Source: Siphonodentalium dalli (taxonomy: Eukaryota > Mollusca > Scaphopoda > Gadilida > Siphonodentaliidae). Taken from it: DNA of 64,000 nucleotides. The stretch is from positions 125,989,989 through 126,053,988 of the forward strand of contig CP136068.1 in the NCBI GenBank assembly GCA_032622095.1, read 5' to 3'. Every line of letters starts with the position of its first letter. Positions within the stretch are counted from its first letter, which is position 1. Below are positions 1 through 12,130 of this stretch, in pieces. The notes beneath the pieces were generated by a model. It searched no databases, was not told the origin of the DNA, and saw only the letters and a program-made list of their open reading frames with translations. Made by a program: the position numbers and the translations under genes.

Positions 1-193
1 TAAAGGCACGGGCGGCGTTCGTTGCAGAAATATTCATGTGTTCAAATCGCCACCAACAGATGGAATATTAAAATATATATAGCTGTGTCGAGTTGTCTCC
101 CTAAGGTCGGATTATTTCAAGAGTCTCCATAATGTCGTTAATTTTGTTAGCTATATGTATATGTATATCAGTACATGGCATTGGTTATAATAA

Positions 194-618
194 TTAAAGG
201 CACGGGCGGTGTTCGTTGCAGAAATATTAATATGTGGTCAAATCGCCACCAACAGATGGAATATTAAAATATGTACAGTTTTGTTCAGATGCAAACGTAA
301 TCAGCGCGTGAATAGTGTATTGTCCTCAATGTGTACGATGATTGCGTAAACAACAGCATGCTCGTGTTACGGAAGTTTTGCTTCTGTTTACATAAGACAA
401 CGCAATTATTGTGGTTAATCACACAAACATTATATAAACGCTCTTTATTATTTCCATATAAGGAAAGTAGTAACAAAAAACGCTCTTTATGTTCACCATA
501 TCCGGATCTAAATAAAACCTAGGAAAGGTAACGTTGTTTGCTTTTGTTTACGTAACACATTTGACGGATGTGAATATGTTAGTAGCATGCCCACCGCCGA
601 CACTGGCCGTATCTTTTA
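194..618. mobile_element. Family-A MITE, nearly full length
   Basis: The left end is TTAAAGGCACGGGCGG and the decayed right end is CACTGGCCGTATCTTTTA. The copy is about 425 bp and has no ORF of note. Inside it are two direct copies of the AACGCTCTTTAT word (436-449 and 478-490) separated by a TTCCATATAAGGAAA segment, the same layout as in the copies at 2582 and 22409. The TTAA ends point to a piggyBac-type target preference; the responsible transposase is not identified. Confidence 0.6.
436..490 (+). promoter_or_regulatory. Motif pair AAACGCTCTTTAT (x2)
   Basis: There are two direct copies of the dispersed word at 436-449 and 478-490, inside a family-A MITE. The function is unknown. The word is listed as a possible protein-binding or transcription site because of its extreme over-representation in the window. 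Confidence 0.4.
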
Positions 619-1060
619 TATAGCAATAAAAGATTTTTTGTTCGTTTAATACCAAATGCTCTCACCATAACCAGAAGCTTTACGTTGCATAGAAAATGAT
701 ATATCGAGATGTCTCGCCATCAACATATGGAATATTAAAGCATTGTTCATATGCAAACATAATGGGGCGTAAATAGTGTATTGTGTAATAGTATACTGTC
801 TTCAATGTGTGCGATGATTGCCAACACCGCCCGTATCTTTGATATAGCAATAAAAGATTTTTATTTTTTCGATTAATAACAAATGCCCTCACCTTACCCA
901 GAAGCTACGCGTTGCATAGAAAATGATATATCGAGATTCTCCATAAGGTCGGATTATTTCAAGAGTCTCCCAAAGGTTTATGGCTGTTTTTGACGGAGGT
1001 GAATATTTTAACAGCATACCCACTGCCAACGCCGCCCGTATCTTTAATATAGCAATAAGC

Positions 1061-2581
1061 AGTTATCAACGTACGATATATCCATTCGTCGTTTATTTAC
1101 ATGTCTTCATGGCATATGACACTTTCCGACAAACACTTTAAGGACATTTCTAACGGGACAATGTTTTCGTTTGAAACGTGTGGGGGAGGGGTTGTGTGTC
1201 TTTGTTCAGTCATATACTCATTGTAGCAAATGAACACACCCAGCTTCATATGTCGAGTTGTTTGTAGATGCGATCGCGAATCGCGATGGAGAGTTCAAAC
1301 AATAATGAATATTTCATAATTACCCTCTAATTTGGTTGTTAAAAATAGATAATGACGACGTGTACATAGATACATCATCAGACAACAAGTGATCATTGAG
1401 CGCTAAACGTTTTAGTTGATTGTTCGATCGTTTTGTAATTATAATAAGCTGGATGCGTGCCGGGCCACATCGTTTGCGCCACCCAGACCTTGCTTTTTGA
1501 CGCTGTTGGGAGACAATATTCAGAAGAAAATACTAAATGCTTGCATATAGAAATGAAATTGATGAGCGTTTGTACATGTATGGTTTAAAATGAAAGAATC
1601 AATCGCCGACCCACCCATGGCGATAAAGATGCCATTGTTGGATAAATGGGCTAAATTTGTCAGATTTTCTAGTGATGGTAAACGGGGGTATTGTATCGAT
1701 CCCCTTGACTTTAATAATACTACCGTACTATTAACGTAAAACGTGCATCCAAACTGCCTCTATCCGAGTACTTGTATAATAGGGACAGCGCATAGAGGCC
1801 GTTTGGATGCATGGAATGGGAGCGGAGCGCGTTGCAAGTCCATGTGCACTGGTTAATATATTCATTTCCGCTTTAGCTAACAACTTGCCTGATTGCCAAC
1901 AAATGCATACAGGGCAATTGGCTGCATGATATTATATTGTCCTTATGAAGGCAGCTTGGGGAGGTGCGGTCCGTGTCATGTTTATGTTGCGCACTTGGCA
2001 GAACCGGCCGTAGGTTAACAATGCTGTTCTCGCTCGAGCTACCGAGATTGGAACACCTGTATATACATACATGTCTATTCTGCACGAGAGCATTTACCGG
2101 TATTGCATCATTTGGTTAATGATTTATTTTGGCCGAATTATACCAAATGTGCTTGTCCCTATAAACATGCTGATGTCAACTTCCATGTACCATGCCATGA
2201 CCAATGTCCCAATTGTATGGATTGTATCCCGTGCTAAATTATTTAACGACAAAATCCGACCAAGATATGCACCAGAGAACATGTTTTGCCGGACGACGCC
2301 AAATGCAAGTTATTTGTTTTCTCCCTCAACCAGATAACTTATATCAACCGAGTGCGTTTTGTAATAATGTCGTTTGGTCCCAAAAGGTTTGTCCTACTGT
2401 TTGTTTTCTTCCTGAGGGGGTTTTGTCAGAGTACCATGACAATATATCTGGACATCAATTCAAATTCAGATGTTTATTGAACATGGATTATCATCAGAAC
2501 AAAATGAAAATATAACAATGATGACGATTTTATAAAAAAAAAAACAATGATGACGACTTACATAACATATAATCAAATAAC
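1061..2581. other. No gene seen; one short hairpin
   Basis: I see no convincing coding sequence here. The only structure noted is a hairpin at 1745-1810 with 19-bp arms (GCATCCAAACTGCCTCTAT and its reverse complement with one mismatch) around a 28-nt loop. The short ORFs in the stretch have no recognisable protein character. Confidence 0.5.
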
Positions 2582-2940
2582 TTAAAGGCACGGGAGGCCT
2601 TAATTGTCGAAAATATTCATATCTGTTCCAAACACCGTAAACAGAAAAACTGGTTGTGTTACAGAAGACAGCACAATGCTGCTGGCTAATCACACACAAA
2701 TGGTATAAACGCTCTTTATTAGTTCCATATCAGGAATTCACCAACAAAGAACGCTCTTTATGTTTACCATAATAATATAAACAAACACCAGAAAAGTAAC
2801 TGTTTATGCTTCTTTTTTTTTTTACATAACAATGGTCAAACATATGTCTACATTTTGATGTTCCTTCTGTTTGTGCCGGTTTTTGACGGGTGGAAACATT
2901 TTGACAGGATACCCACCGCCAAGGCCTCCCGTACCTTTAA
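2582..2940. mobile_element. Family-A MITE, complete (359 bp)
   Basis: The ends are TTAAAGGCACGGGAGGCCTT on the left and AAGGCCTCCCGTACCTTTAA on the right. They are inverted repeats of about 20 bp with TTAA at both extremes. The element has no coding capacity. It holds two direct motif copies, at 2708-2720 and 2749-2761, separated by TTCCATATCAGGAATTC. This copy defines the family best and identifies it as a non-autonomous TTAA-target DNA transposon. Confidence 0.8.
2708..2761 (+). promoter_or_regulatory. Motif pair (A/G)AACGCTCTTTAT (x2)
   Basis: Two direct copies of the dispersed word, 41 bp apart start to start, with the same spacing context as in the other family-A MITEs. The role is unknown. 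Confidence 0.4.
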
Positions 2941-3339
2941 ACGTAGAACTGGATAGCTTCTATCTCATGACATGACTAGACTACTTTGTGGCACATGAGG
3001 AGTTTCTGAATTATGACGTAGACAGGACACCGATAATGATGAATGTTCACTAATCCTGATATGGCACCAGAGATAAAATGGGAAATAAACAGTATCCGTT
3101 ATCATGAAAGCCCTTGTTGCACTTCCATCCGAACTGTGTGGTGAACCATTGACCGATTTAATTTGGATATGGCTCAACATGAGCATTATGCCAAAGTTAT
3201 ATTTGTCCCAGGAAAACTACGAAAACCAACAGCGTCTGTCCGAGTGTGCGTCATTTCGTCCGTGCATGCGCATTTTGGTTTGCGAACGATGACTTTAGTA
3301 ACGTTAAAATTGTATGAATTTTCTGCGCATGTTTTATCT

Positions 3340-3480
3340 CTTTACTCCCCATAAGCGTCCCTGGACGCTTTTGCACTATTTCCACATAAGCGCATGTGGA
3401 CGCCTCGCAACATATCCCTAGACGCGCATAAGAGCGCGTTACCAGACTTCCCCACAAGCGCCCTAGAGCGCCACACTAGG
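3340..3480. repeat. Short clustered repeats upstream of the piggyBac gene
   Basis: Several short words of the type ATAAGCG...GGACGC recur within 140 bp (AAGCGTCCCTGGACGC, AAGCGCATGTGGACGC, CTAGACGCGCATAAGAGCGCG, CAAGCGCCCTAGAGCGC). Each can form a small hairpin. They lie about 200 bp upstream of the transposase start. They could be subterminal transposase-binding repeats of the piggyBac element, but I did not find the element's own TTAA-flanked termini, so this remains a guess. Confidence 0.35.
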
Positions 3481-3661
3481 CCCATACTGTAATAATGAGT
3501 TCGCCCCTATGCCCCCCGCTTTTGCTATGTTTCTAATCGAGACCACCCGGTTATGTCAACTCGTTATTTGCCTATCTAATAACAATACACGTGGCACCGT
3601 GTGCATCGCGCGCAACACATGCTGTGTTACTTGGGTACCATTCTAAGTATTTACGAACAAC

Positions 3662-5335
3662 ATGGCTGCAACATTTTCGAAACAGCAAGTGATCGACATG
3701 TTAATGGGAGATGATAGCGATTTTAGCGGAGATTGCGGTTCCTCGTCATCAGAAGATTCAGACGACGATTACTCTGCCCCTGCTACCAGCGACAATGTGA
3801 CCTCCATCGATGATAGCAGCTTGAATAATAACCCGATTGGCTGGTCAAATAAACTTCGAAAGGTATCACTTCAGCCATTTACCCAAAGGACAGGTCCAGT
3901 TATACCAGATGAATTCGATACTGATACAGCAACAGCTTTGGAATATTTCAATTTTATGTTCTCGCCATCGAAGTATGCCGAAATAGCCAGGCATACTAAC
4001 AACTATGCCAAATGGAAAATGGAAGAAAAGGGCGAGACTGATAAATACTGGTCTGATATTTCGGAACTAGAACTTCGTGCGTACATCGGTATGAACATCA
4101 TGATGGGTGTGAATGACCTTCCCTCATACAAGCAGTACTGGTCACATGATGAGTTTATCTGAAACGCCGGCATCAGCAAAGTTATGAATCGGCGCAGATT
4201 TGAAAAAATCACAGAATACTTCCACGTCAGTGACCGAGAGAGCGAACCTGCTAAAGGGACAGATTCGTACGATCCACTATATAAGGTTCGCGACATCATC
4301 GACTCATCACTAACAACATTGAAATCGTGTTACTTGCCTTCACAATATATATCTGTCGACGAAGGAATGATAAAATGGACAAGCATCTCCTATAAGCAAT
4401 ACATGCCGGCAAAACCAATAAAACGAGGGATCAAAATATGGATGATGTACGATGCCACCAATGCCTACCTGTTAAACTTTGAAGTATACCTCGGAAAGCA
4501 TTATTTCAAACCGTCTGGAAAAGGTCTCGGGTATGATGTGGTTACGTCATTGTCATCGGATTTGTGTGACAAAAATTACTGTTTGTTCTTTGATAACTAT
4601 TTTACGAGTGTGCACCTCATGCAGGACTTACTAAACGATGGGTTTTACTCGTGTGGCACCGTTTGGCAGAACAGGAAAGGATTCCCGAAGGATTTACAGC
4701 GACTGAAGAAAATGAATCGAGGTGACTATAACACTAGGCAGGATGGCGAATTTCTCACGGCAACGGTATGGCAGGACAAGAAACAAGTGTTCACCATTAG
4801 CACGATGACTGACCCAACGACAGATATCATGGCTAATCGGCGCCAGGGAAAAACAATTTTTGAAGTGACTCAGCCGATGAGCATATTCATGTACAACAAG
4901 TGCATGAATGGTGTTGACAAACATGATCAGTTGAGGATGACGTATCTCCTCGGTCGCGAAAGGAAAAAAGCATGGAAATGCATATTCTGGTTGGTCGCCA
5001 ATTCATCAATAGTTAACATTTTCATCTTGTTCAAAGAAACATCAAAGAGACATAATTCTAAGAAGGTGTTCACGCATATGGATTTTAGGATTGAACTGGC
5101 TCATCAACTGATTGTAGGATATTCTTCTAGAAAACTCAAAGCACAAGAAGAGCCACGTGCCCTCAATATATCACAAGAAAACTCAAACGGACACGTGTCC
5201 ACACACATGGGACGCAAGAACCGATGTCGGGTTCATCTGAACTCAAAAGAAAGAAAAGAAACTGTATTTGGTTGCAAACTCTCCAATGTTCATCTATGTA
5301 AGGACGGTTGCCATTTCAAGTATCATTGTAGTTGA
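3662..5335 (+). pseudogene. piggyBac-type transposase with one premature stop codon
   Basis: This is a DDE transposase of the piggyBac/PGBD family (DDE_Tnp_1_7), which cuts and pastes DNA at TTAA. The reading frame runs 557 codons from the ATG at 3662, interrupted by a single in-frame TGA at 4160-4162. The frame continues unchanged after it, so there is no frameshift. Before the stop lie the usual acidic N-terminus (residues 17-60, many S/D/E) and the start of the core. After it come the three acidic catalytic motifs: SVDEGM (Asp233), FFDNYFTS (Asp311) and NGVDKHDQ (Asp419). The C-terminal Cys/His finger (residues about 510-557) is recognisable, but two expected cysteines read as His and Ser. 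The transposase length is normal for the family. It is probably a recently killed copy; read-through or a sequencing error could also explain the single stop. Confidence 0.88.
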
Positions 5336-5578
5336 ACGTTCCGAACAATTATGGATTATGGTTATGAGATATATAATGCATGGACATCACAGAGAACCCA
5401 ATGTGTATCTACTGTATATTGCTATACTCAGTTAACATTCAAACTATCCAATTATATTAATTGTTCACGCAACACATTTCATGATATAATTTCAAATTTG
5501 GTGAAATGCACGATTTGACTCAGTTATTATTTCAAACCAAATTATAACATTCAAAAACAAATTTATTGCGAAATATTT
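5336..5578. other. 3' flank of the piggyBac gene
   Basis: This AT-rich sequence lies between the transposase stop and the next MITE. No inverted terminal repeat matching the upstream flank could be found by eye, so the boundaries of the piggyBac element stay undefined. Confidence 0.4.
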
Positions 5579-6129
5579 TTAAAGATACGGGCGGCGTTCG
5601 CGGTGGGTATGGTGTTAAACATTCATATCCTTGAAAAACCACCATAAACAGAAGGAATAGTAAGATATGGACATACCTTGTTCTTATACCAATCAGAAAT
5701 ATGGCATAAACGGTATGTTATTGTCAATTTGTTCCCCTTTGTTATGTAAACAAAAGCAAACAAATTACGTTTCATTGCTTTTGTTTAGATCTGGATATGA
5801 CACATATAAAGCGCGTTGTTTGTTACTGTTTTCCTGATAGGGAAATAATAAAGAGCGTTTATATCATTTTTGTATGAATAACCAATAGAATTTCGGTCTG
5901 TTATGTTATTTACGTACACCATTGTACGTCTTGACGACAATACACTATTTACGCGCTGATTATGTTTGGCATATGAGTTGAACTGTATATACATGATATA
6001 TCAGTACACGGCATTGGTTATAATAATTAAAGACACGGGCGTATATACATGTATGTTGGCGTTCATTCTGTTGATGCCGATTTGAACAAATATAAATATT
6101 TCTGCAACGGATGTCGCCCGTGACTTTAA
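5579..6129. mobile_element. Family-A MITE, reverse orientation, with an internal second end
   Basis: The left end is TTAAAGATACGGGCGGCG and the right end is GTCGCCCGTGACTTTAA, both with TTAA. The internal sequence is the reverse complement of the copy at 194-618. One good motif copy lies at 5848-5860 (ATAAAGAGCGTTT); the second motif copy expected from other members has decayed (AAAGCGCGTTG near 5810). A further end-like sequence, TTAAAGACACGGGCG, occurs at 6028. Its upstream flank (CAGTACACGGCATTGG) matches the flank of the copy at 194, so part of the neighbouring sequence was duplicated with the MITE. Confidence 0.65.
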
Positions 6130-8039
6130 TAATGGTTGCATTAGTTGAAAATCGACTATAACCAAGATCGCTATTTGCGTCGTTTTAGAAACACCAGCGC
6201 AGTTATTATTATATTTTTCAAAAATATATATGTTCTTGAATGTTTTTGTTTTATCAAACCGCTCTAGTTATCCAATCACCTTGAAAATTACAACTTTAGA
6301 AAAATAACGGTACTTTTTCGTAACGGAATTAGTTTGACCTACCCGCATCATAGCAATTCAACATGACCACCGGCATCATAGTATATTAGCATGCCCACTT
6401 GACCAGGGGTGGACACGCGACAGCTCAGCTACAGTTTATATGTATTATTGTTTCAAACCGCTTAACATTAAATGGCTGGCGTTACATGCATGTTTCAGTC
6501 GGACGTTATGTTACAATTTGCTTGATCGAAGAGTTCACAAACTATTTTCTCAAACATGTTTGGTTTTTGAGTAAAAGGAAATATCTATATCAATACAATG
6601 TGTACATTGTGCGGTCCTTTTTCTGATAATGTTGGTATATGTTTCTGGTGTTTCTGACGTATGTGATAAAATAGTGTGTAATCGTACACCTATATACCCG
6701 TATATGGATTGTTTCAAATTTCTCTTATATTATATAATGCGGCTAAATTTTAAATGGTGATGCCATACAGTGTTTGCACGAAGATGAACTTCCAAGCACG
6801 ACGTGTTATATAATAGGTGTTTTCGACGTCGAAATCAAAGTTGATATTGAGTAATTAGACAACGCGCCATAAAACCAATGACATACACGTATACCTATGA
6901 TCTAGCCTGCATCACGATTACCATTGATTTGTGCTAATAAATCAGAAGCCGTGCGGTATATACACGTAAGCATTACGCACTCTGGAAGCGGAACATACTT
7001 ATGTATGTACAGCGAATTACCAATGAATAATAATTATAATTGAATTGTATGTGTATGTTCTATATTTCTGTTAACTGTTACATTTGCATGTTAGTTTATA
7101 GTAATAAACAATCACAAACATCACTATTCTGAAAATATATTTTAAAACCTTACTTGAATTTCGTCGCGTTATTTTGGCTGAACGAAATAGAGGATATCTA
7201 GCGTTCTGAATTGATACCGGACAAATATATTTGATTATTTTCGCGACCGACTAGCTGCACTTTTCGCCAGCGGAAATACATTTGTTCTGGCAGTAACAAC
7301 AGAAACTCATTATCGCCAGAAACAATGTACATGCGTTGACGACAAGTTGGTCGCGAAATTAAGTCCTTAAGCCTTATCATGAGATATTTCTGGTATTAAT
7401 TATGAGAAGAAAACAAAACATATTTGCTTTGAATTGTTTACAAAATACTTTTGGGAGTTGGTGACTTTCCAAAATAAGACGAGTCTAAATCCTGAACAAG
7501 GATCATTTGTATAAGACCTATTTTATTGTCACAATGTGACATTCGTGTGCAAACACGTCGTGGTCACTTCAACCCATGTAATCTGAGTAAATGATGAGAT
7601 TTTGTATGGAATATTAAAAGAAACATTTCAGAGCTGACGAAACGCACAATACATATATTTTGATATACTGATATTGAACTAATCCCAACAGAAATGTCGA
7701 AGATACTTGCTTGCCCAGGGCTCTTATACACAGGTGTCGATTTTCTCATATTACGACACACGTCCCGGCTTACGGTCATGATCCCCAGTTGGAGCTGTCA
7801 CTCCAACAGCCTACCTTCACTGCGTCAACACAGTAACAGGTTTACCACCATTTATGGAGCAACGGGATACTTTCTGACAAGCCAAAACTTATGGGGAAAT
7901 AGCGTCTGGTACTTGATATATGCCCGGGAACACACCGTCGGTATTATGTTATAGCTGCAGGGAGATGAAGGGGTGGCTTATACAGCTAGTGTGGGAACTA
8001 AAGAGTTAAATATCTTATAAATATGTTCAGTGCGTAAAT
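6130..8039. other. No gene recognised
   Basis: AT-rich non-coding sequence. ORFs up to 86 codons occur on both strands, but none shows a domain, a splice context or a composition that supports coding. Confidence 0.5.
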
Positions 8040-8340
8040 ACAATTCAAGTTCGAAAATGGGATCGGTCCGAATCATTTTTTACTAAGTTATGACCCTTTT
8101 TACTTAAAATTTTCCAAATTTGAGATTTCTCGATAAATTTAAATTGGGCTGTTTGGTCTGAAGGAAATGTGTATGTTAGCTGTTTAGTGCCAAATACAGG
8201 TCTATACTAAGGGTTTGTTTCGAATAAGTTTTACTGAGTTCTGGCCCATTTTAGAGTAAGGATTTTCCAAATTTGAGGTTTCTGGATAACTCAAGTTTTG
8301 GTTATTTGATCGGAACCAAATTTGATGTATGATTTTTCCA
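8040..8340. repeat. Diverged tandem duplication, about 165 bp per unit
   Basis: Two adjacent units share GAATCATTTTTTACTAAG / GAATAAGTTTTACTGAG, the phrase TTTTCCAAATTTGAGATTTCT / TTTTCCAAATTTGAGGTTTCT and the following GGATAA-type segment. The two units differ at many positions. No coding signal is seen. Confidence 0.55.
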
Positions 8341-9019
8341 GTCATATTTTGTTACCAAGAAGACCCTTATCGCTTGTCCAGGATCATCTATAAATTCTGT
8401 CCTACTTTCTAGAAAGGCAATGCCCTAAATGAATCAAATTTAAAGGGGATATGTATATTATTTAAAGGGGCATTGTGTCCTCAGTACGTATGTGGCTTAT
8501 TTCATGCTGTATTAAATTGTAATGATGTTGAGAAAATACTATTGTATAAGTTACTTTAATATAATAGTAAATAAAATGCCATACAAAAACACTCATTGTC
8601 GAAGCAGTCAGTTGCTATTTGCAATATTGAAATACAGTATATCGAGTTTGAATATACAAGCTCTGATTAGTTGTTTTGAACAGAAAATTAGCTATGTGAT
8701 TTTATTTATATATTACTTTTATAATAAAATACAGGTAGCCCACAATCGTGCTACAATAAAGTAACCCAGTAAGTCATGAGTGTTTGTGAACCTGATTCTT
8801 TTCATGCAACTTTGTCTTGCGTGGGTTCGTGGAACTGGTTGTAATGAACATATTCTTTCTTAAACAATTAATGAATTTCTTTGCATATATATAGCATGGA
8901 CACCAGTCAGAATAATTTTATTGGTGCCAACAACAATATCAGAAGGTGTATTAAACCATTCGCAATGAATGTGTTATATAATTATTGTTTATTGACCTCC
9001 AAGTATGAAGAGCTAACGA

Positions 9020-9930
9020 GTTATGTGGCTTATATTGACACGTATGAATACCTATACAGTGAAAAATGGGTGGCATACAAAGTCAAATATAACTCTTTTG
9101 AGTAGTACTCATTAGGGGCAATAGCCTAACCTGTATATGCAATGCGTTGAAACCAGTTATTAGGGAGACATATATAACGAGCACGTACGTGTCTCCATAA
9201 TCACGGTTTATCACCTATCAGTTAACTTGAGAAAGTTAATATTCCCACAATACCCGCGTTTGGCTTCTATATATATATGGACACGTATTTATATATATAC
9301 AATAAATAAGTTGGTGGCAAACAAAGCCAAATATTACTCTTTTGAGTCGCAATCATTGGGGATAATAACATAACGTGTACATATGCAATACGTTGCAGAA
9401 ACATACATGCATGCTGGTTATCTTTGTCTCCTTAATAACGGTTTATTACGTATAAGTTAATCTGAGAAAGTTAATATTCCCACAATACCCATATAGTGGC
9501 TTCTATAGACACGTATGTATATCAATACAGTAACAAATGAGTGGCATACAAAACAAATATAACACTTTTGAGTTGTAATCTTTAAGGACAATAACCTAAC
9601 ATGCATATGCAATGCGTTGAAATCCGTCAATAGGGAGACACATATAACCAGCATGTACGTGTCTCCCCAATCATGGTTTATTACATATCAGTTAATTTGA
9701 GAAAGTTAATATTCCCACAGTGTCCACTATGTGGCTTCTATGGACACGTATTTATACCTATACAATAACAAATTGGGTGGCATACAAAGTCAAATATAAG
9801 TCTTTGAGTTGTCATCATTAGGGACAATAACCTAACGTGTATATGCAATGCGTTGAAAACAGTTATTGGGGAGACATATATAACCAGCGTGTACGCGTCT
9901 ACCTAATCACAGTTTTCTACCTATCAGTTA
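9020..9930. repeat. Four-unit tandem array, about 230 bp per unit
   Basis: The phrase GACACGTAT recurs at about 9038, 9281, 9508 and 9740. Each time it is followed by GGTGGCATACAAAGTCAAATA-like, TATGCAATGCGTTGAAA-like, GGGAGACATATATAAC and GAGAAAGTTAATATTCCC segments. The period is 227-243 bp. Units differ by substitutions, so the array is not young. The small ORFs in it (for example 8881-9105) are by-products. Confidence 0.75.
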
Positions 9931-10379
9931 TCATTTATTATATTAACTCGCCACGTTATAGTACGGGGGAAAAAGTCATATTGTACTCCCAAATGTCATA
10001 TTGGACTCCCGAGTGTACAATGCCACGTTATATTGGGACTCTGTGACGTAACGAATTACCTATTGCGAAATAAACTGGTGAAATTGTGATGCGCGTACAA
10101 CAGATTTAGCAAACGTTTCACTTCCGCGTTGAGTATTTTGTATTGCCGTGTTTACTGTTCCAAATCAAATCATGCATACTGTGTGTTTCGTCATCACGGT
10201 TTCTACAAATAAAATGCGAGCGCACAATATCCATGTAACTTGTTAGTTTTTTATCATTCTACATTTATATTTATCTGATTTAAAAAATAAAACGATGAAA
10301 ATACTAGGCACACACACATAGTAACATACTGGTATATAAGCCTTTTATCAAAGTCGGAATGTCATTTTGAAAAGATAAG

Positions 10380-11220
10380 AGATCACCCATGACTATCTTT
10401 AAACGATTTAGAATTTGGAAAGTTGACGCATAATTTGGTCGCCTATTATAAAAAATAACCAAAAACAACCATGTCATCGATGACCTTTCACCTATTAAAT
10501 GGCGATCGCGATCTTTAAAAAAAATCGTATTAGTAGCGAAAACAGGAATGCATGTTTACATAGCACGTGTCTAATTATGCCAGCTAATGGGTTTTATATT
10601 CGAGAACAGTTGAAGCTGCTTTCACAGACCTGCGGCGGACGCACAAGGCCAACGCTATCGGGTTTGTGGCTGACCACTGGCACTGCGCATAAACCGATAG
10701 CCGCAGACACTGCACGCATGCGTCAGCCGCAGGTCTGTGAAATCAGCTTTAACTTCAGACAGACAAAATTGCGACTACGACCTCCAAGTCATCTGGCCAT
10801 GTGAACGGGTTCCAAACAATTATGTTTCGAGTGAAAAGGTCAGAGGTAGCAAATTACTCTAAATGACGCGGAACGTGAAATGTTGACGCATCATTTTGTC
10901 GTATATTGCAATTTTAGAAGATATGAACACTTCAATTAAAACAAGTTGTAAATTTTCAATGATCTTCCCACAACAATCATGTGATCGATTTTGCAAAAAA
11001 AATGTATTGGTAATCGCATTAGCTCAAATATGACTGTACGATTACACACCACATGTCCCAATTAGGCCAGATAAAGGGATTTTATAATCGACAACGGTTA
11101 AACCACAAGACAGACCACCACACTGTTGGTCCAACCAAATTGCGACCACGCCCTTAGGCCATGTGTACGTGTGAACGGGTTCCAAACCATATTCTTGCAT
11201 ATGGCGAAGTCCACCCGTTA
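10380..11220. repeat. Diverged direct duplication split by a foldback insert
   Basis: Segments at about 10420-10830 and 10880-11200 share GTTGACGCATAATTTGGTCG / GTTGACGCATCATTTTGTCG, CTAATTATGCCAG.TAATGG / CCAATTAGGCCAGATAAAGG, AAATTGCGAC and GTGAACGGGTTCCAAAC. The first copy carries an extra foldback segment at 10611-10756 that is absent from the second, so the foldback probably inserted after duplication. Confidence 0.5.
10611..10756. repeat. Foldback (hairpin) element, about 146 bp
   Basis: The outer arms are GAAGCTGCTTTCACAGACC and its near reverse complement GGTCTGTGAAATCAGCTTT. An inner inverted pair (CTATCGGGTTT / AAACCGATAG) sits between them. The insert interrupts the first unit of the local duplication and has no coding content. 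Confidence 0.6.
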
Positions 11221-11699
11221 TGTGTGTACACCTCCTTTGGTAAGAAATACTGCTGACCTTGTGATTTTGATTGCGAATTATAAATGTTATACCTAAACAG
11301 AATACAACCAAAGCATATTATGCAATCTGATTGTTAACATTTATGAGGCCTGATAACCCTGACTAGATCACAGGACGTATAACTGTTATATTTATATATT
11401 TACATACACCTGATATCTCTTCCGATTTCCCCATAGCGTTACGGTAGACACGCCCCCTTATTCAATGCGTTCATAAATCTATGAACGTAACGTCACGTTC
11501 AATGTCGTTCATAGGTTTATGAACACATTGTTCCCGGAAATCACCGGGGATTGTCGGACATTACCGACTGCTTGAGTATCTAGTCAGCCAATACGCCAAG
11601 GATTTGATAGCAAACAATGTGTAATCGAGGTTCACGATTGGATGGCTTGTGGCATCTGATCGCGAGCACGGGTGACACAAGATGTTCGGTTGACTATCA

Positions 11700-11890
11700 G
11701 AATGTTGGTTATCATATAATTCCATAATATGTCAAATATAGCGAATTATCGAAATATGAAATACAACGAAAAAGCGAAATATGAAAATACAGCGAAATAG
11801 CACGAAAAATCGAAATAGGAAAATACAGCGAAATAGCGAAATAGGGCGAAATATAGAGCAAAATATAGAAATAGGAAATTATTTTTATAA
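11700..11890. repeat. Low-complexity GCGAAATAT-type repeats
   Basis: The phrases GCGAAATA, CGAAATAT and GAAATAGG recur about fifteen times in 190 bp. The resulting reverse-strand ORF is a string of Tyr/Phe/Ser and is not a gene. Confidence 0.7.
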
Positions 11891-11992
11891 ACAAAATAAC
11901 GGACATATTTGAAAAAAAAGTGTTTTTGACTTAATAACGGACATATTTGGAGAAGTGTTTTAAAGAGCGTAAGTATATAAATATGAATAATA

Positions 11993-12130
11993 AACGGCGG
12001 ACTCAACGTGGTCATGGGTTTTGACTGCGATAAAAAATCAGCAAACTCCGCATGAACCCCTTTGGGGTTTATGCAGTTTGCTGAATTTTTCTCGCGGTCA
12101 AAATCCCATGACCACATTGAAACCGCCGTT
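11993..12130. repeat. Long hairpin, about 65-bp arms
   Basis: The two arms face each other with almost no loop. The outer ends are AACGGCGG / CCGCCGTT, followed inward by GTGGTCATGGGTTTTGACTG / CGGTCAAAATCCCATGACCAC, CAGCAAACT / AGTTTGCTG and GAACCCC / GGGGTTT. The arms carry a few mismatches. Direct repeats ATAACGGACATATTTG lie just to the left. It is probably a foldback MITE. A motif-like TAAAGAGCG lies at 11961. Confidence 0.7.

Larger units (their letters stand above)
1..1060. repeat. Nested cluster of family-A MITE copies
   Basis: The stretch is built from partial copies of one short repeat family, called family A here. Heads read TTAAAGGCACGGGCGG and lie at the window edge and at 194. 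Tails read CCGCCCGTATCTTTAATA or close variants and lie near 606, 828 and 1032. The words GTCGGATTATTTCAAGAG and GCAATAAAAGATTTT recur between them. The first copy is cut by the window start. No coding capacity is seen. Family-A copies elsewhere have clear TTAA-flanked ends, so this looks like several insertions into one another or a locally rearranged copy. Confidence 0.65.
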
